Positions 8,439 to 18,597 of a stretch of DNA of 64,000 nt are shown in pieces. The stretch is from Paenibacillus sp. KS-LC4. GTDB taxonomy: Bacteria; Bacillota; Bacilli; Paenibacillales; Paenibacillaceae. Made by a program: the position numbers and the translations under genes. The notes beneath the pieces are model-generated. The model saw only the letters and a program-made list of their open reading frames with translations. It was not told the origin of the DNA and did not search any database. Location of the stretch: positions 6,037,001 to 6,101,000 of the forward strand of contig NZ_CP145905.1 in assembly GCF_036894955.1 (NCBI RefSeq). Reading direction: 5' to 3'. Position 1 is the first letter of the stretch; the number at the start of each line of letters is the position of its first letter.

Positions 8439-10309
8439 AAACCGTTCCCTCCTCGCCGGGGCAGCCGCATCGCCAGCTCCGTCCCCGCTTGATCGCTCTT
8501 AATAAGCAGCTCAGCCTCTTCCCCATACAGCAGCTTAAGCCTCGTGTAAAGGTTGACGAGTCCAATGTTGTCGCTTTCCCGCTGGCCCCAATCGCGCCGC
8601 AGCGAAGCCGCCACCTGCTCCAGCCTGCCTTGCGTAAAGCCCGGCCCGTCATCCTGAACAGCGATCAGAGCTGTTCCGTCCTCATGAAGCGACGCCTTAA
8701 TGCCAATAGTGACGGGGCTTGTTACCTTCTCCAGCCCATGCTTAATCGCGTTCTCGACCAGCGTCTGCACCGAAAGCTTCGGAATCTCAAGCTCCATCAG
8801 CGCTTCCTCCCATTCATAGACGACCTGCAATCTAGCGCCGAACCGCGCCGTTTGCAGCCCCATATAACGCTCAATATGCTTCAGCTCCTCGCGTGCAAAC
8901 ACAATATCCTTCCCGCTAATGCAATAGCGGAACGTCAGCGCCAGCGCATCAATCATATCCGCGACATCATACGTTTGATGCTTGAGCGCTTTCGTGGAGA
9001 TCGCTTGCAGCGCATTATACAGAAAATGCGGATTGATCTCCGCCTCCAGCGCCTTTAAAATCGCATGGTTTTCCGCCAGCTTCATCTTGTAGCGCTCATT
9101 AATCAGCTCATTCGTCCGCCTGACCATCAGGTTGAAATGGCGCGATAAATAAGCAATTTCATCGCGGCCCTTCACCTCGGCCTCCGCATCAAAGCTGCCT
9201 GCGCTGAAGCGGCTCATTTGGCGGGATAATTTCTTGAGCGGCTTTGTGATAGCGCTCGACATCAAGCTGACGAGCACGACGGCGAGCAGCAAAAACAGCA
9301 AGCCAATGGCATAGTTCAGGTTGCGCGTCTTCGTCGCAGCCTCGTAAATTTGCGAATAAGGAATCGGCTTAATCAGCTTCCAGCCGCTTTTCTCCGCCAC
9401 GTTGTAAATAATTAAATATTTCTGCTCCCCCGTCACCCAAGTAAATGGCTCACTGGAGGCCCTAGCCTGTCCGGCCATCCCCTCTCCTCCACCTAGCGTT
9501 TGCAGCACACCTGCGTCCCGCAGCTCCGTGTAGAACGCTTCATCATCCAGCTCAAAAGGCTCATTATCCGGGCTGACATACAGCAAATGCTGGCCTTCGC
9601 TAAACGGTATATCCTTCACAATTTCGTCCTTGACTGAAGCGTTGTAATAAAAGGAAAGCACCGCCTGCGGCTTGCGCGTCTTAATCGAACGCATAACCCG
9701 GTGATACGCCATAAAGCTGGCCTGCTGAATTTCGGCAGAATAGCCGAAATCCGCCTCCGCACCTGGCCCCGACAGCGACTGATACGCTTGATTACTCGGG
9801 TCAGCCATCGCCTTGGCATACCAAGGCTGCTCTGCAATGACGGCGTTCGTTCCCGTCCGCACCGTTATATTGTAATTTTCTCTCGTTATCGCGTAATACT
9901 TCTGCTTCTCGACGACATACAAGTAGATAGCCTCCAAGTCGTTGCGGGAATAAAACAAATTGCGCAAATAATTTTCAACATACATTTTGGAGGAATAGTC
10001 CTCTGACTCGTGCATAATGGCATAGGTAATTTCATCGTAGCCGATTTGCGGCAAGGAAATTTGCTCGATGCCCTTTAAATAATCCTCTAAATTGCGGCCA
10101 ACGAGCAGCAGGTTATTTGTCGTACTGTTGATGCTGTTGCCGACCGCTTCCTTCTCAAGCATCTGGTAGGAGATAAAATTAAGCGAAGCCACAACGAGCA
10201 CAATGACGCCCGTAAACAGTAAAATCAGCTTATTGACCAGCCTTCTGGCAACCAGCTCCCGCCAATAAGAAAGCAGCCCCCATACCTTGCCCGCAATCGC
10301 TTTCATCAT
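8435..10309 (-). CDS. YesM-type sensor histidine kinase (locus 1)
   Basis: Membrane histidine kinase of 624 residues. Transmembrane segments at about residues 27-47 and 330-352 flank an extracellular Cache-like sensor. HAMP follows, then the His_kinase domain with phosphoacceptor His in INPHFLYNALQAIS. The ATPase domain shows VQTLVENAIKHGLE and DDGPGF. This class signals to YesN-type AraC regulators, and the partner gene overlaps by four bases. The starting ATG pair lies downstream of GGAGCG. It is divergent from the permease operon, leaving a 188-base shared control region. Confidence 0.92.
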   Translation of the reverse strand: MMKAIAGKVWGLLSYWRELVARRLVNKLILLFTGVIVLVVASLNFISYQMLEKEAVGNSINSTTNNLLLVGRNLEDYLKGIEQISLPQIGYDEITYAIMHESEDYSSKMYVENYLRNLFYSRNDLEAIYLYVVEKQKYYAITRENYNITVRTGTNAVIAEQPWYAKAMADPSNQAYQSLSGPGAEADFGYSAEIQQASFMAYHRVMRSIKTRKPQAVLSFYYNASVKDEIVKDIPFSEGQHLLYVSPDNEPFELDDEAFYTELRDAGVLQTLGGGEGMAGQARASSEPFTWVTGEQKYLIIYNVAEKSGWKLIKPIPYSQIYEAATKTRNLNYAIGLLFLLLAVVLVSLMSSAITKPLKKLSRQMSRFSAGSFDAEAEVKGRDEIAYLSRHFNLMVRRTNELINERYKMKLAENHAILKALEAEINPHFLYNALQAISTKALKHQTYDVADMIDALALTFRYCISGKDIVFAREELKHIERYMGLQTARFGARLQVVYEWEEALMELEIPKLSVQTLVENAIKHGLEKVTSPVTIGIKASLHEDGTALIAVQDDGPGFTQGRLEQVAASLRRDWGQRESDNIGLVNLYTRLKLLYGEEAELLIKSDQAGTELAMRLPRRGGNGL

Positions 10310-10366
10310 CGTTTCACGCTCCGCATACAGTTCACCTTTTTACCCCTAACTGTTTTCTATAATCCA

Positions 10367-10430
10367 TTTAGACGGGCATCCGTCTGCTCTATAATACACA
10401 TTAAAGCTAGTTTGGAAAATGCTTTTTCCA
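10367..10430 (+). promoter_or_regulatory. promoter and inverted repeats for the permease operon
   Basis: A -35 TTTAGA (10367) and a -10 TATAAT (10390) are separated by 17 bases. The spacer holds the inverted repeat GACGG/CCGTC. Downstream, TGGAAAA (10413-10419) and TTTTCCA (10424-10430) form a second inverted repeat after the expected start of transcription. Either could be the YesN-type or a repressor site. Confidence 0.55.
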
Positions 10431-10506
10431 GCGTAAGCGGCTGGCGCCATCCTCTGGCTGCGAGTCTCGCAAGCGTGGATGAAATAGAAGAATTGGGGTG
10501 CATCAT

Positions 10507-11397
10507 ATGTTCAAAGCATTAGGTAAAAAGTGGGGCGAAAAGCTGGAATTCACCTTGTTCAGCCTGCCTGTACTGATTTGTATTGCCATTGCCTTTTATA
10601 TTCCTTTTGCCATGACCATCCGTTATTCCTTGACCAAATGGAACGGTATTTCCAAGCATCCAAAATTTATTGGGCTCGATAACTTCAAGCAAATTTTTCT
10701 GAATGATGCGAATTTCACCAGCTCGGCGTGGTTTACGATTAAATACGCGGTGCTCTACATCGTGCTTGTCAATGTGCTGGCGATTGGGCTTGCGGTGCTG
10801 CTCGACATGAAGCTTCGCACGACGACTTGGCTGCGCGCCGCCTTCTTTATTCCGTACATTCTGAGCCTCGTCATCGTCGGCTTTATCTGGAAGTTTATTT
10901 TCATGCAGGGCTTTGAATCACTGGGAGAAAGTACGGGCTGGGGGATTTTTGACTTAAGCTGGCTCGGTACGCCAGGGCTTGCCTTTGTTTCGATCCTGCT
11001 CGTGTCGATTTGGCAATCCATTGGCTTCTACCTCGTTATTTATATCGCCGGGCTGCAATCGGTACCGGGAGATTTGAAGGAGGCCGCAACAGTAGACGGA
11101 GCAGGGCCGCTTCGCACCTTTTTCAACATTACGCTGCCCCTGCTCGCCCCTTCCATTACGATTGCCGTCTTCATGGCGCTGACGAATTCAATCAAGGTGT
11201 TCGATGTGATTTTGTCGCTGACGGGCGGCGGGCCGGGCGGCTCGACCTACAGCATCGCCTATGACATTTACCGCGATACGTTCCAGAACAATCTGTATGG
11301 CTATGGTACGGCGAAGGCACTCATTTTGTTCGTTGCCGTGCTGTTCGTTACAATCATTCAATTAACGCTGTTCAAGCGCCGGGAGGTAGAAGCCTAA
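10507..11397 (+). CDS. carbohydrate ABC permease, MalF/UgpA/LplB type
   Basis: Integral membrane permease with about six transmembrane helices. The cytoplasmic EAA loop, EAATVDGAGPLRTFFNITLP, docks the ATPase subunit. The ATG at 10507 was chosen because GGGGTG lies six bases before it. An in-frame GTG at 10498 has no clear ribosome site. It overlaps the next permease gene by one base (TAATG). It partners the binding protein encoded divergently at 5.2-6.5 kb. Confidence 0.93.
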   Translation: MFKALGKKWGEKLEFTLFSLPVLICIAIAFYIPFAMTIRYSLTKWNGISKHPKFIGLDNFKQIFLNDANFTSSAWFTIKYAVLYIVLVNVLAIGLAVLLDMKLRTTTWLRAAFFIPYILSLVIVGFIWKFIFMQGFESLGESTGWGIFDLSWLGTPGLAFVSILLVSIWQSIGFYLVIYIAGLQSVPGDLKEAATVDGAGPLRTFFNITLPLLAPSITIAVFMALTNSIKVFDVILSLTGGGPGGSTYSIAYDIYRDTFQNNLYGYGTAKALILFVAVLFVTIIQLTLFKRREVEA

Positions 11398-12230
11398 TGA
11401 GACAAAATCGCCCAGTCGGACGCTATGTGCTGGAAGCCTTCATGCTTCTGCTCTCGCTGCTGTTTCTATACCCGCTGTTTCTAGCCATAAACAATTCGTT
11501 CAAAAGCTTTGGAGAGGTGATGAGCGATGTCATTGCGCTGCCAGAGAAAATTATTTTTGAAAACTATGCTTATGTGTGGCAGTTTATTAATTATCCGAAG
11601 CTGTTCATGAACAATCTGGTCATTACCGTTGTAGGTCTTGCGGGCATTATTCTCGTCTCCTCTATCGCAGCCTATAAGCTGGCGCGTACAAAAACACGGA
11701 TGAGCGGACTCATCTATTTACTCTGCATTATGCCGATGCTCATTCCATTCCAGTCGATTATGCTGACGGTGCTTCAATTCGCCAAACAGCTGCATTTGTC
11801 GGAGAGCACCTGGGGACTTGGCGTGCTGTATTGGGGCTTTGGCGCCCCACTTGCTGTCTTTATCTATCATGGCTTCGTGAAAGGCATTCCGCAGGAAATC
11901 GACGAAAGCGCGACGATGGATGGCGCATCTGGCTTTCGGCTGTTTTTCCTCGTTATATTCCCGCTGCTGCAATCGGTCACGACGACCATCATTATTATTG
12001 ATGTGATGTGGATTTGGAATGACTTCCTGCTGCCGCTGCTTATGGTGAACGGCTCGCCGGATACGAAGACGCTGACGCTGGCGGCGTACACGTTCGTCGG
12101 CCAATATACATCCGACTGGCAATATGCAATGACCGCTATGGTCATGGCCGTGCTGCCTTCGATTATCGTCTTTATTTTTCTGCAAAAATACATCGTTAAA
12201 GGCGTCGTTGCCGGCGCGGTGAAAGGGTAA
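11397..12230 (+). CDS. carbohydrate ABC permease, MalG/UgpE type
   Basis: Second permease subunit, 277 residues and about six transmembrane helices. The EAA-type loop is EIDESATMDGASGFRLFFLV. The start ATG overlaps the previous stop, so the two subunits are made in equal amounts. A strong terminator follows. Confidence 0.93.
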   Translation: MRQNRPVGRYVLEAFMLLLSLLFLYPLFLAINNSFKSFGEVMSDVIALPEKIIFENYAYVWQFINYPKLFMNNLVITVVGLAGIILVSSIAAYKLARTKTRMSGLIYLLCIMPMLIPFQSIMLTVLQFAKQLHLSESTWGLGVLYWGFGAPLAVFIYHGFVKGIPQEIDESATMDGASGFRLFFLVIFPLLQSVTTTIIIIDVMWIWNDFLLPLLMVNGSPDTKTLTLAAYTFVGQYTSDWQYAMTAMVMAVLPSIIVFIFLQKYIVKGVVAGAVKG

Positions 12231-12261
12231 CAACATGCATAGCCGTTCCTATATTTCAAGC

Positions 12262-12308
12262 AAGGAAAAGGTCTATCCCTTCATAAGGATAGGCTTTTTC
12301 CTTATTTT
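12262..12308 (+). terminator. intrinsic terminator of permease operon
   Basis: AAGGAAAA-GGTCTATCC pairs with AAGGATAGGC-TTTTTCCTT. The T-rich tail follows 30 bases after the stop codon. Confidence 0.8.
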
Positions 12309-12312
12309 ACGG

Positions 12313-12413
12313 TTTAGTGGTTTAGTTTGTTTAGTAGTTTAGTTTTGTCTTCTGAACGCAATCATGTTAAAATGCTGGAACACTGCGCGGTATGAAAGCG
12401 CTATACTTCATAC
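12313..12413 (+). promoter_or_regulatory. promoter and operator region of carbohydrate locus 2
   Basis: A -35 TTGTCT (12345) and a -10 TAAAAT (12368) have a 17-base spacer. Four TTTAGT hexamers at 8-9-base spacing (12313, 12321, 12330, 12338) lie just upstream. Just downstream, GTATGAA and TTCATAC (12390-12413) flank AGCGCTATAC. The TGAAAGCGCT part resembles a CcpA cre site placed as a roadblock. Confidence 0.5.
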
Positions 12414-12446
12414 CTGCTTCCAAGCATTCAGGAAAGGATGAGCCCA

Positions 12447-14261
12447 TTGCGACGCTGGAGAAACGCACGTTATCAGACTAAGCTGCTCATTTTATTTTTT
12501 CTGCTCAGCTGTATTCCCGCTTTCATTATAGGAGCTGTCGGCTCAACGAAGTCTTCGAGTACGTTGGAGGCACAGACAACGCAGGACTTGAAGGTCATAC
12601 TGGCGCAGTTCAACGCTTCGATTGAACGGCAAATTAGCGACTTTGACCGTTTCAGCATGCTGCCTTATTTTATGCCGGAGGTGTTTGCCTTTCTGAACAA
12701 GCCTGCAATCTCGCCTGAACAGTGGGGCACGGAGGAAATTAACGCCCAGAAAACGATGGCACGGCTGATGAGCGCATATCCCTCCATTAATTCCTCCATT
12801 AAAGGCTTGATGGTTTACGGCATGAACGGATCGATTAATGGCTACCGCATAGATGGGGACAGCCCCCTTAATGGAGCCTATGACGCCAAGGATGAGGACT
12901 GGTATAAAGAGGTGATGGCGGGTAAGGGCCATTTCACCGTGACCGGCATTCAGAACATTCAGCAGTTTAAAAGCAATTCTTTCGAAGCCATCATTGGAGC
13001 TCGGCTGTTGATGGACGAGGACTACAAGCCGCTGGCCGTCACGGCGATGTTCATCTCCCCGCGCTTTATCTCGAATCTTGTACGTTCGTTAGAGCTGCCT
13101 AATGCGCAAGTAACCGTCGTAGATAGAGACGGCAATTTAATTTATGCCTCGAATCGGATGCTTGCAGCCGAGCTTCAGAAGCACACAAGCCAAAATAAGC
13201 AGCAGGACGAATGGGAAATTTCCATCGACGAGCAAGCTGGAAGCAAAACCTTTAGCGGCGTTTCCTTGAAAAGCAATTATTTGGAATGGCAAATTTATAT
13301 GGGTGTGGATAAGGATGCCATGCTGCAAAGCAGCCGCTCCATTCAGAGCTTCACTCTCTTCATTATTATTTTTGTTGCTGTACTGGCGGCCGTTGCCTCC
13401 CTCCTAATCGCGCGAGGGTTTTCCCAGCCTATCTCCAGGCTTATAAGCTCCATGCGCAAAGTAGAAAAAGGGCAGTTTTTCACGCCCGAGGCGCATGGTC
13501 GCTCCGATGAAATCGGGCAGTTGGAAAGCAGCTATGGCCGAATGGTTATTCGGCTGGAGGAGCTCATTCAATCCATCGAGGAGAAGGAGCGACAAAAGCG
13601 GCATGCCGAGCTATACGCGCTGCGGGCGCGTATTCAGCCCCATTTTTTATACAATACGCTCAACTCTATTCGCATGCTGGCCGTTCTCCAGCAATCCGGG
13701 CAAATCGCCAAGCTGATTCAATCGCTGAATAAGCTGCTCCATGCGAATATGAAGCTCGACAGCGAGCTCGTTACGTTTGAGGAGGAAATTCGGCTGCTGC
13801 GCGACTATGCGACGTTAATGGATTTACGCTATACGAATGTATTTGAAATGGAGTGGCTTATTCCGCCCGAGCTGAATCAGGCAGCCATCCCGCCCATGCT
13901 GCTCCAGCCACTGCTGGAAAATGCGATTTTTCACGGGGCCAAGGGGCTGGAGAGAAAGCTGCATATTACGCTCGCAGCCCGCCTTGATTCAAAGGATAGC
14001 CGCCTGCTGGTCATTGAGCTGCGGGATGATGGGAGCGGGTTCGACAGCCATGCCTTAGAGCTGCTGAAGCGGCCGCAAAGCGATACTGGAGCGCAAAATA
14101 TTGGACTGCGCAATGTGCAGGATCGCATTCGGCTGCGTTTTGGCGAGGAATATGGCTTATTCTTTGAGCGTACGGACACCCAGACGATTGTAACGGTCAG
14201 AATGCCCTATCGGATATTGGAGAAGGAGGAGATTGCGGATGTGGAATTTGCTCGTCGTTGA
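12447..14261 (+). CDS. YesM-type sensor histidine kinase (locus 2)
   Basis: Membrane histidine kinase of about 604 residues. Transmembrane segments near residues 12-32 and 300-322 enclose an extracellular sensor of about 270 residues. HAMP is followed by the His_kinase domain (IQPHFLYNTLNSIRML) and an ATPase domain (LQPLLENAIFHGAK, DDGSGF, NIGLRNVQDRI). The start is given as TTG at 12447, because the AAAGGA element is eight bases upstream. The ATG at 12438 abuts that element with no spacing. Its 3' end overlaps the regulator gene by 23 bases. Confidence 0.9.
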   Translation: MRRWRNARYQTKLLILFFLLSCIPAFIIGAVGSTKSSSTLEAQTTQDLKVILAQFNASIERQISDFDRFSMLPYFMPEVFAFLNKPAISPEQWGTEEINAQKTMARLMSAYPSINSSIKGLMVYGMNGSINGYRIDGDSPLNGAYDAKDEDWYKEVMAGKGHFTVTGIQNIQQFKSNSFEAIIGARLLMDEDYKPLAVTAMFISPRFISNLVRSLELPNAQVTVVDRDGNLIYASNRMLAAELQKHTSQNKQQDEWEISIDEQAGSKTFSGVSLKSNYLEWQIYMGVDKDAMLQSSRSIQSFTLFIIIFVAVLAAVASLLIARGFSQPISRLISSMRKVEKGQFFTPEAHGRSDEIGQLESSYGRMVIRLEELIQSIEEKERQKRHAELYALRARIQPHFLYNTLNSIRMLAVLQQSGQIAKLIQSLNKLLHANMKLDSELVTFEEEIRLLRDYATLMDLRYTNVFEMEWLIPPELNQAAIPPMLLQPLLENAIFHGAKGLERKLHITLAARLDSKDSRLLVIELRDDGSGFDSHALELLKRPQSDTGAQNIGLRNVQDRIRLRFGEEYGLFFERTDTQTIVTVRMPYRILEKEEIADVEFARR

Positions 14262-15471
14262 AGATGAATCCATTGCAAGACTGGGCTTGCGCTATATGGT
14301 GGATTGGGAAAAATACGGCGTCCATTGGCAAGCCGAAGCCTCGAATGGGGAAGAAGCGCTGCTGGCGATGGAGACCGCGCAGCCTATCCATATTATCCTT
14401 TCGGATATTCGCATGCCCGGCATGGACGGTCTCGCTTTTGCCAAGAAGGCGCTGGAGCGTTACCCGGACGTGCAAATTATTTTCATCAGCAGCTACGATA
14501 ATTTCAACTATGCCAAGGAGGCCCTTCGCCTCGGCGCCGTCGACTATTTGCACAAGCCTACGATGGATGAGGAGGAGATTGGCGCTTCCCTGCTGAAAGC
14601 TGCGGCGAAGCTTGCCCAGACCACAGCTCCCCAGCCCGCCTATACGGAGGAGGAGAAAAATCAATATTTGCTGTCGTTGCTCGATGAGTATACGTTTCCT
14701 GAACAACCGCTGCTGGCGGAGCTTGAATCAGCCGCCTATGAGACAGGCTTTCGGCTTACCGTCTTCCGTAAACGCGATGATGCCGCAGCCATGCAGGATA
14801 CCGGGCATTTTCGCTTTCGCTCCATTCAGCATCTCATTGCCGAATTTGTCATGAAAGAATGGGGCGGGCTCGTCTTCCATCGTAATTACCGCGAGGTAAT
14901 ATGGCTTTGTCCGCAGGCTGCGCACTTAAACGGTGCTATTCCCGCTCAAGGACATGGCGAACAAGGCGATGCCCACAAAGACGACAAAAAATGCCCCGCC
15001 GAATTAAACAAGCTGCTTGAGATGGTGCGGCAGAAAACGCTGGAGCTGCTGAATGTAGCGATCATCTGCTCGGTCAGCTCGCGCTACAGCACCCTTCAGG
15101 AGCTGCCGAAGGCTTATATGGAGACGCTGCTGCAGCTGCCTTTAAACGAACAAAGCGATAATTTTATCGTTCGAAAATCGAAGGCGTTTATCGACCAGCA
15201 TTTACTGGAGGACTTGACGCTCGTAAAAGTAGCAACGGCCATTCATGTCAGCCCAAGCTATTTAAGCCGTATTTTTCAAAAAGAGATTGGGGAAAGCTTC
15301 AGCGATTATGTCATTCGCCACAAAATCGAGCATGCGCAGCAGCTTCTGCGCACGACAAGCTGCAAAGTATATGAAATTTCCGCTGCTATCGGTTATATGA
15401 ACCCGCATTATTTTAGCAAGCTGTTCAAGGAGCGTACTGGCGTTTCTCCATTGGAATACCGCAACCAATAA
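14239..15471 (+). CDS. YesN-type response regulator with AraC domain (locus 2)
   Basis: Response regulator of about 410 residues. The receiver has Asp in IILSDIRMPGMDG and Lys in YLHKPTMDEE. The C-terminal AraC domain runs through the last 100 residues (ISAAIGYMNPHYFSKLFKER). The ATG at 14239 is nine bases after AGGAGG; a TTG at 14233 is too close. It is the partner of the overlapping kinase and the likely activator of the downstream glycosidase and transporter genes. Confidence 0.92.
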   Translation: MWNLLVVEDESIARLGLRYMVDWEKYGVHWQAEASNGEEALLAMETAQPIHIILSDIRMPGMDGLAFAKKALERYPDVQIIFISSYDNFNYAKEALRLGAVDYLHKPTMDEEEIGASLLKAAAKLAQTTAPQPAYTEEEKNQYLLSLLDEYTFPEQPLLAELESAAYETGFRLTVFRKRDDAAAMQDTGHFRFRSIQHLIAEFVMKEWGGLVFHRNYREVIWLCPQAAHLNGAIPAQGHGEQGDAHKDDKKCPAELNKLLEMVRQKTLELLNVAIICSVSSRYSTLQELPKAYMETLLQLPLNEQSDNFIVRKSKAFIDQHLLEDLTLVKVATAIHVSPSYLSRIFQKEIGESFSDYVIRHKIEHAQQLLRTTSCKVYEISAAIGYMNPHYFSKLFKERTGVSPLEYRNQ

Positions 15472-15483
15472 GCTGCTTATTCT

Positions 15484-15533
15484 AGAGCTCCCTGCCTCTT
15501 CCCTCCAAGAAGAATACAGGGGGCTCTTTTTTT
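15484..15533 (+). terminator. intrinsic terminator after two-component genes
   Basis: AGAGCTCCCTG pairs with CAGGGGGCTCT, followed by seven Ts, 13 bases after the regulator stop. Confidence 0.85.
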
Positions 15534-15764
15534 CGTTACATGCGGCTCTGTATCTGTCCCTAACGAAGCGCAAGGTCATAAAAGGATAGGAAAAAGCATC
15601 ATTCGTCTACTTATAACCGCTTATTGGCAAATCTAGCACAAGCAACGAGTCATATTAATGCACAAAAGAATACTTTGGACCGCTACGAATGGGCAGCCGC
15701 ATCCTATAAAATGAAGCCATTCCCTAATACGATGTATTTTTATGATCAGAGAAGGAGGAACAGC

Positions 15765-17246
15765 ATGACTCTCATAAGGACAGAGCCTTTCGAGACAGAG
15801 CAGTGGAATCGCTTTGAGCTTCGCATAGAAGGGCCGCAGGAAGGAAATCCCTATAAGGAAATTGCGCTGAGCGCTCAATTCCAATTCGGGCATAGAAGCA
15901 TTCAGGTTGACGGCTTCTATGATGGCGATGGACAATACGTCATTCGCTTCATGCCGGACTGTATAGGCTCATGGTCCTTCACGACGAGCAGCAGCACGGC
16001 GCAGCTGGATGGCTTGACAGGAACGCTTATCTGCACCGCTCCCACGTCAGCCGATAATCATGGGCCTGTGAAAGTGGATCAAATGTATCATTTCAGCTAT
16101 GCCGATGGCACGCCCTTCTATCCGGTTGGAACGACCGCTTATGTATGGAACCATCAGGGGGAGCAGCTTGAACAGCAAACGCTGCGCTCGCTGAGCCAAG
16201 CGCCGTTCAATAAAATTAGAATGTGCGTATTCCCGAAGCATTATGATTATAACGCGAGCGAGCCTGAACATTTTGCTTTTGCAGGCTCCTTGCAGGAGGG
16301 CTTTGATTGGGAGACTTTTAATCCCGATTTCTGGCGCCGTCTGGAATCCCAGCTGGAGCAATTGCAGGCTCTAGGCATTGAAGCGGATTTGATTTTGTTC
16401 CATCCCTATGACCGCTGGGGCTTCTCGCGCATGTCCGCTGAATCCGACGATTATTATTTGCGCTATGCAATAGCGCGGCTCGCCTCCTTCCGCAACATAT
16501 GGTGGTCGCTTGCCAATGAATACGACCTCATGTTCGAGAAGAAGATGACGGATTGGGATCGGTTTTTCCGCATCCTTCAGGAGCATGATCCTTATCAGCA
16601 TCTTCGCTCCATTCATAACTGGCACAATCCAGAAATCCACTATAGAAGCAATCTGCACTGGTATGACCATGGCAAGCCTTGGGTCACACATGCCAGCATT
16701 CAGCATGCCGACTTGAATTTTGTAACAGAATGGCGCGAGCTTTACCGCAAGCCGATTGTCATTGATGAATGCCGCTATGAAGGCAATCTGAATCACGGCT
16801 GGGGCAATATTACCGCGGAGCGCATGGTCGAATGCTTCTGGGAAGGGATGGCCCAAGGCGGCTATGTCACTCATGGCGAGACGTATGTCCACGCAGACGA
16901 TATTATTTGGTGGTCGCATGGAGGAGAGCTGCATGGACGCAGCGCGGAGCGCATTGCATTTCTGCGCCGGATGATGGAGGAAGGGCCACGACTCGATACG
17001 AGCCGCATTAATTTCAAATGGGATGCTTTTGCCGGATGCGTGGAAGGCGAATATTATTTGATTTATTTGGGCACCAGCCGCCCTGCGTTCCGCAGCTTAA
17101 CGCTCCCGGAAGGCGCAGCATTCCGCATTGATTTAATTGATACTTGGGAGATGTCCATATCGCCGCTAGAGGGAGAATTTACGGGAGAATGCAGCGTTCC
17201 GCTGCCCGGCATTCCTTATCAAGCGCTGCGTATCCGCAAAATTTAA
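15765..17246 (+). CDS. intracellular glycoside hydrolase-like protein, DUF5060/DUF4038/DUF5605 architecture
   Basis: About 493 residues with no signal peptide, so it acts in the cytoplasm on an imported sugar. The N-terminal beta domain (about 1-75) looks like DUF5060. A TIM barrel follows, starting near PVGTTAYVWNHQG. It carries two candidate catalytic acids at clan GH-A positions: Glu in WWSLANEYD (acid/base) and Glu in IVIDECRYEG (nucleophile). The last 70 residues match a DUF5605-like beta domain. The ATG at 15765 has AAGGAGG nine bases upstream; the frame opens 47 codons earlier without a ribosome site. Its place between the two-component genes and the transporter says it processes the locus substrate. 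Related folds include apiosidase-type enzymes, but the activity is unknown. Confidence 0.8.
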   Translation: MTLIRTEPFETEQWNRFELRIEGPQEGNPYKEIALSAQFQFGHRSIQVDGFYDGDGQYVIRFMPDCIGSWSFTTSSSTAQLDGLTGTLICTAPTSADNHGPVKVDQMYHFSYADGTPFYPVGTTAYVWNHQGEQLEQQTLRSLSQAPFNKIRMCVFPKHYDYNASEPEHFAFAGSLQEGFDWETFNPDFWRRLESQLEQLQALGIEADLILFHPYDRWGFSRMSAESDDYYLRYAIARLASFRNIWWSLANEYDLMFEKKMTDWDRFFRILQEHDPYQHLRSIHNWHNPEIHYRSNLHWYDHGKPWVTHASIQHADLNFVTEWRELYRKPIVIDECRYEGNLNHGWGNITAERMVECFWEGMAQGGYVTHGETYVHADDIIWWSHGGELHGRSAERIAFLRRMMEEGPRLDTSRINFKWDAFAGCVEGEYYLIYLGTSRPAFRSLTLPEGAAFRIDLIDTWEMSISPLEGEFTGECSVPLPGIPYQALRIRKI

Positions 17247-17280
17247 CTACGATTTAATCAATCATTTGAGGGGGATTCAC

Positions 17281-18573
17281 ATGACAAAAAGATGGCAAGC
17301 TCTTGTTAGTTTACTCATCATCGCGCTTATTGCAGCTGGCTGCTCTTCCAGCAACGGCACAAATTCAGAGGCTGGCAGCACTAACGGTACAAGCAGCACT
17401 GGCAGTGCAAAGAAAACCATCGTATCGGTATGGGCTTTGCCGGAGCATACGTGGATGGATGGCGCCGCCGCCGATTTTAACGCGGCTAACTCTGACATTC
17501 AAATCGAGGTTAGCAAATATGCTGTAGATCCACTGAAGGAGGCGCTAAAGGTAGCGGCCAATTCAGGTACGCTGCCTAACATGTGGTTTACATGGGGCGG
17601 CTCTCTAGGCTCCTTTTATGCCGAAAATGGACTTACAGCCGACCTGACTCAAATTTCCAAGGATCACAATTGGTCCACTCTTTACAATCAAGCAGCTATT
17701 GATATGGGAACCTATAACGGTAAAGTTTCCGGTATCCCGTATCACTTAAACGCCGTCGATACCTGGTACTCCAAAGTAGCCTATGACAAGGTCAAGCTTA
17801 CCGCTCCCCCTACCACCTTTGAGGAGTTTGAAGCACATCTGCAGACGCTAAAGGATGGCGGCATTACACCGCTTTCGCTTGGCGGGAAAAATGGCTGGCA
17901 TGTGATGCGTTTAACGGAGCAACTGCTAGAGCATTTTGCAGGACCCGAGCTGCATGACAAGCTGAACAGCCTGACGGCCTCTTGGAATGATCCGGCTGTT
18001 GTTCAAACGTTCGCAAAGCTCAAGGAATATAACGATAAAGGCTATTTCCCTAAAGGCTACGTCGCTCTTGATCCAACGGAAGCCGTCAATCTCTTCTATC
18101 CGGGCACTACGGCAATAGACTTTGAAGGAACATGGCTGGATGGCAATATTGCTACAGCCGGGTTTAACGTCAATGACTTTGATGTGTTCAAGTTCCCTAC
18201 CAGCCGTTCATCGGTATTTGCCGAAATGTTCCAAGTCAGCGCTGACCTTGATCAAGCGACGCTTGCGGCCACCATTAAAGTAGGTGAATATTTGACTAGC
18301 GCTGAAGTGGTCAATAAATACATTGACACTTATGGCGCACCCGCTGCTCTTAATGTCAACTATTCGGACAATACGCCTCACCTGAAGCCGCTGCTCGATA
18401 TGGCCTCAAAGGGCAGCTTCCTCATTACCGACCAAGCGCTTCCGCAAGAGGTTGCCCAGAAGCTATTTGAGGCACAGGACAAGGTTGCGCTTAATGAATG
18501 GACGCCTGAGCAGGCTGCTGAAGGCATTGAGAAGGCCGCTGCTGACTATAAGGCTAAAAATAAAAAGGACTAG
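17281..18573 (+). CDS. carbohydrate ABC transporter substrate-binding lipoprotein (locus 2)
   Basis: Family 1 solute-binding protein of 430 residues. Signal peptide with lipobox IAAGC, then a Ser/Thr/Asn/Gly linker and two alpha/beta lobes. Aromatic residues such as WFTWGG and TWLDGN suit sugar stacking. The start is ATG 17281 after GAGGGGG. It lies 34 bases after the glycosidase and is followed by a hairpin-containing spacer before the permeases, a common arrangement that makes more binding protein than permease. Confidence 0.92.
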   Translation: MTKRWQALVSLLIIALIAAGCSSSNGTNSEAGSTNGTSSTGSAKKTIVSVWALPEHTWMDGAAADFNAANSDIQIEVSKYAVDPLKEALKVAANSGTLPNMWFTWGGSLGSFYAENGLTADLTQISKDHNWSTLYNQAAIDMGTYNGKVSGIPYHLNAVDTWYSKVAYDKVKLTAPPTTFEEFEAHLQTLKDGGITPLSLGGKNGWHVMRLTEQLLEHFAGPELHDKLNSLTASWNDPAVVQTFAKLKEYNDKGYFPKGYVALDPTEAVNLFYPGTTAIDFEGTWLDGNIATAGFNVNDFDVFKFPTSRSSVFAEMFQVSADLDQATLAATIKVGEYLTSAEVVNKYIDTYGAPAALNVNYSDNTPHLKPLLDMASKGSFLITDQALPQEVAQKLFEAQDKVALNEWTPEQAAEGIEKAAADYKAKNKKD

Positions 18574-18597
18574 GCTGCATCAATAAAGCGCTGCAAG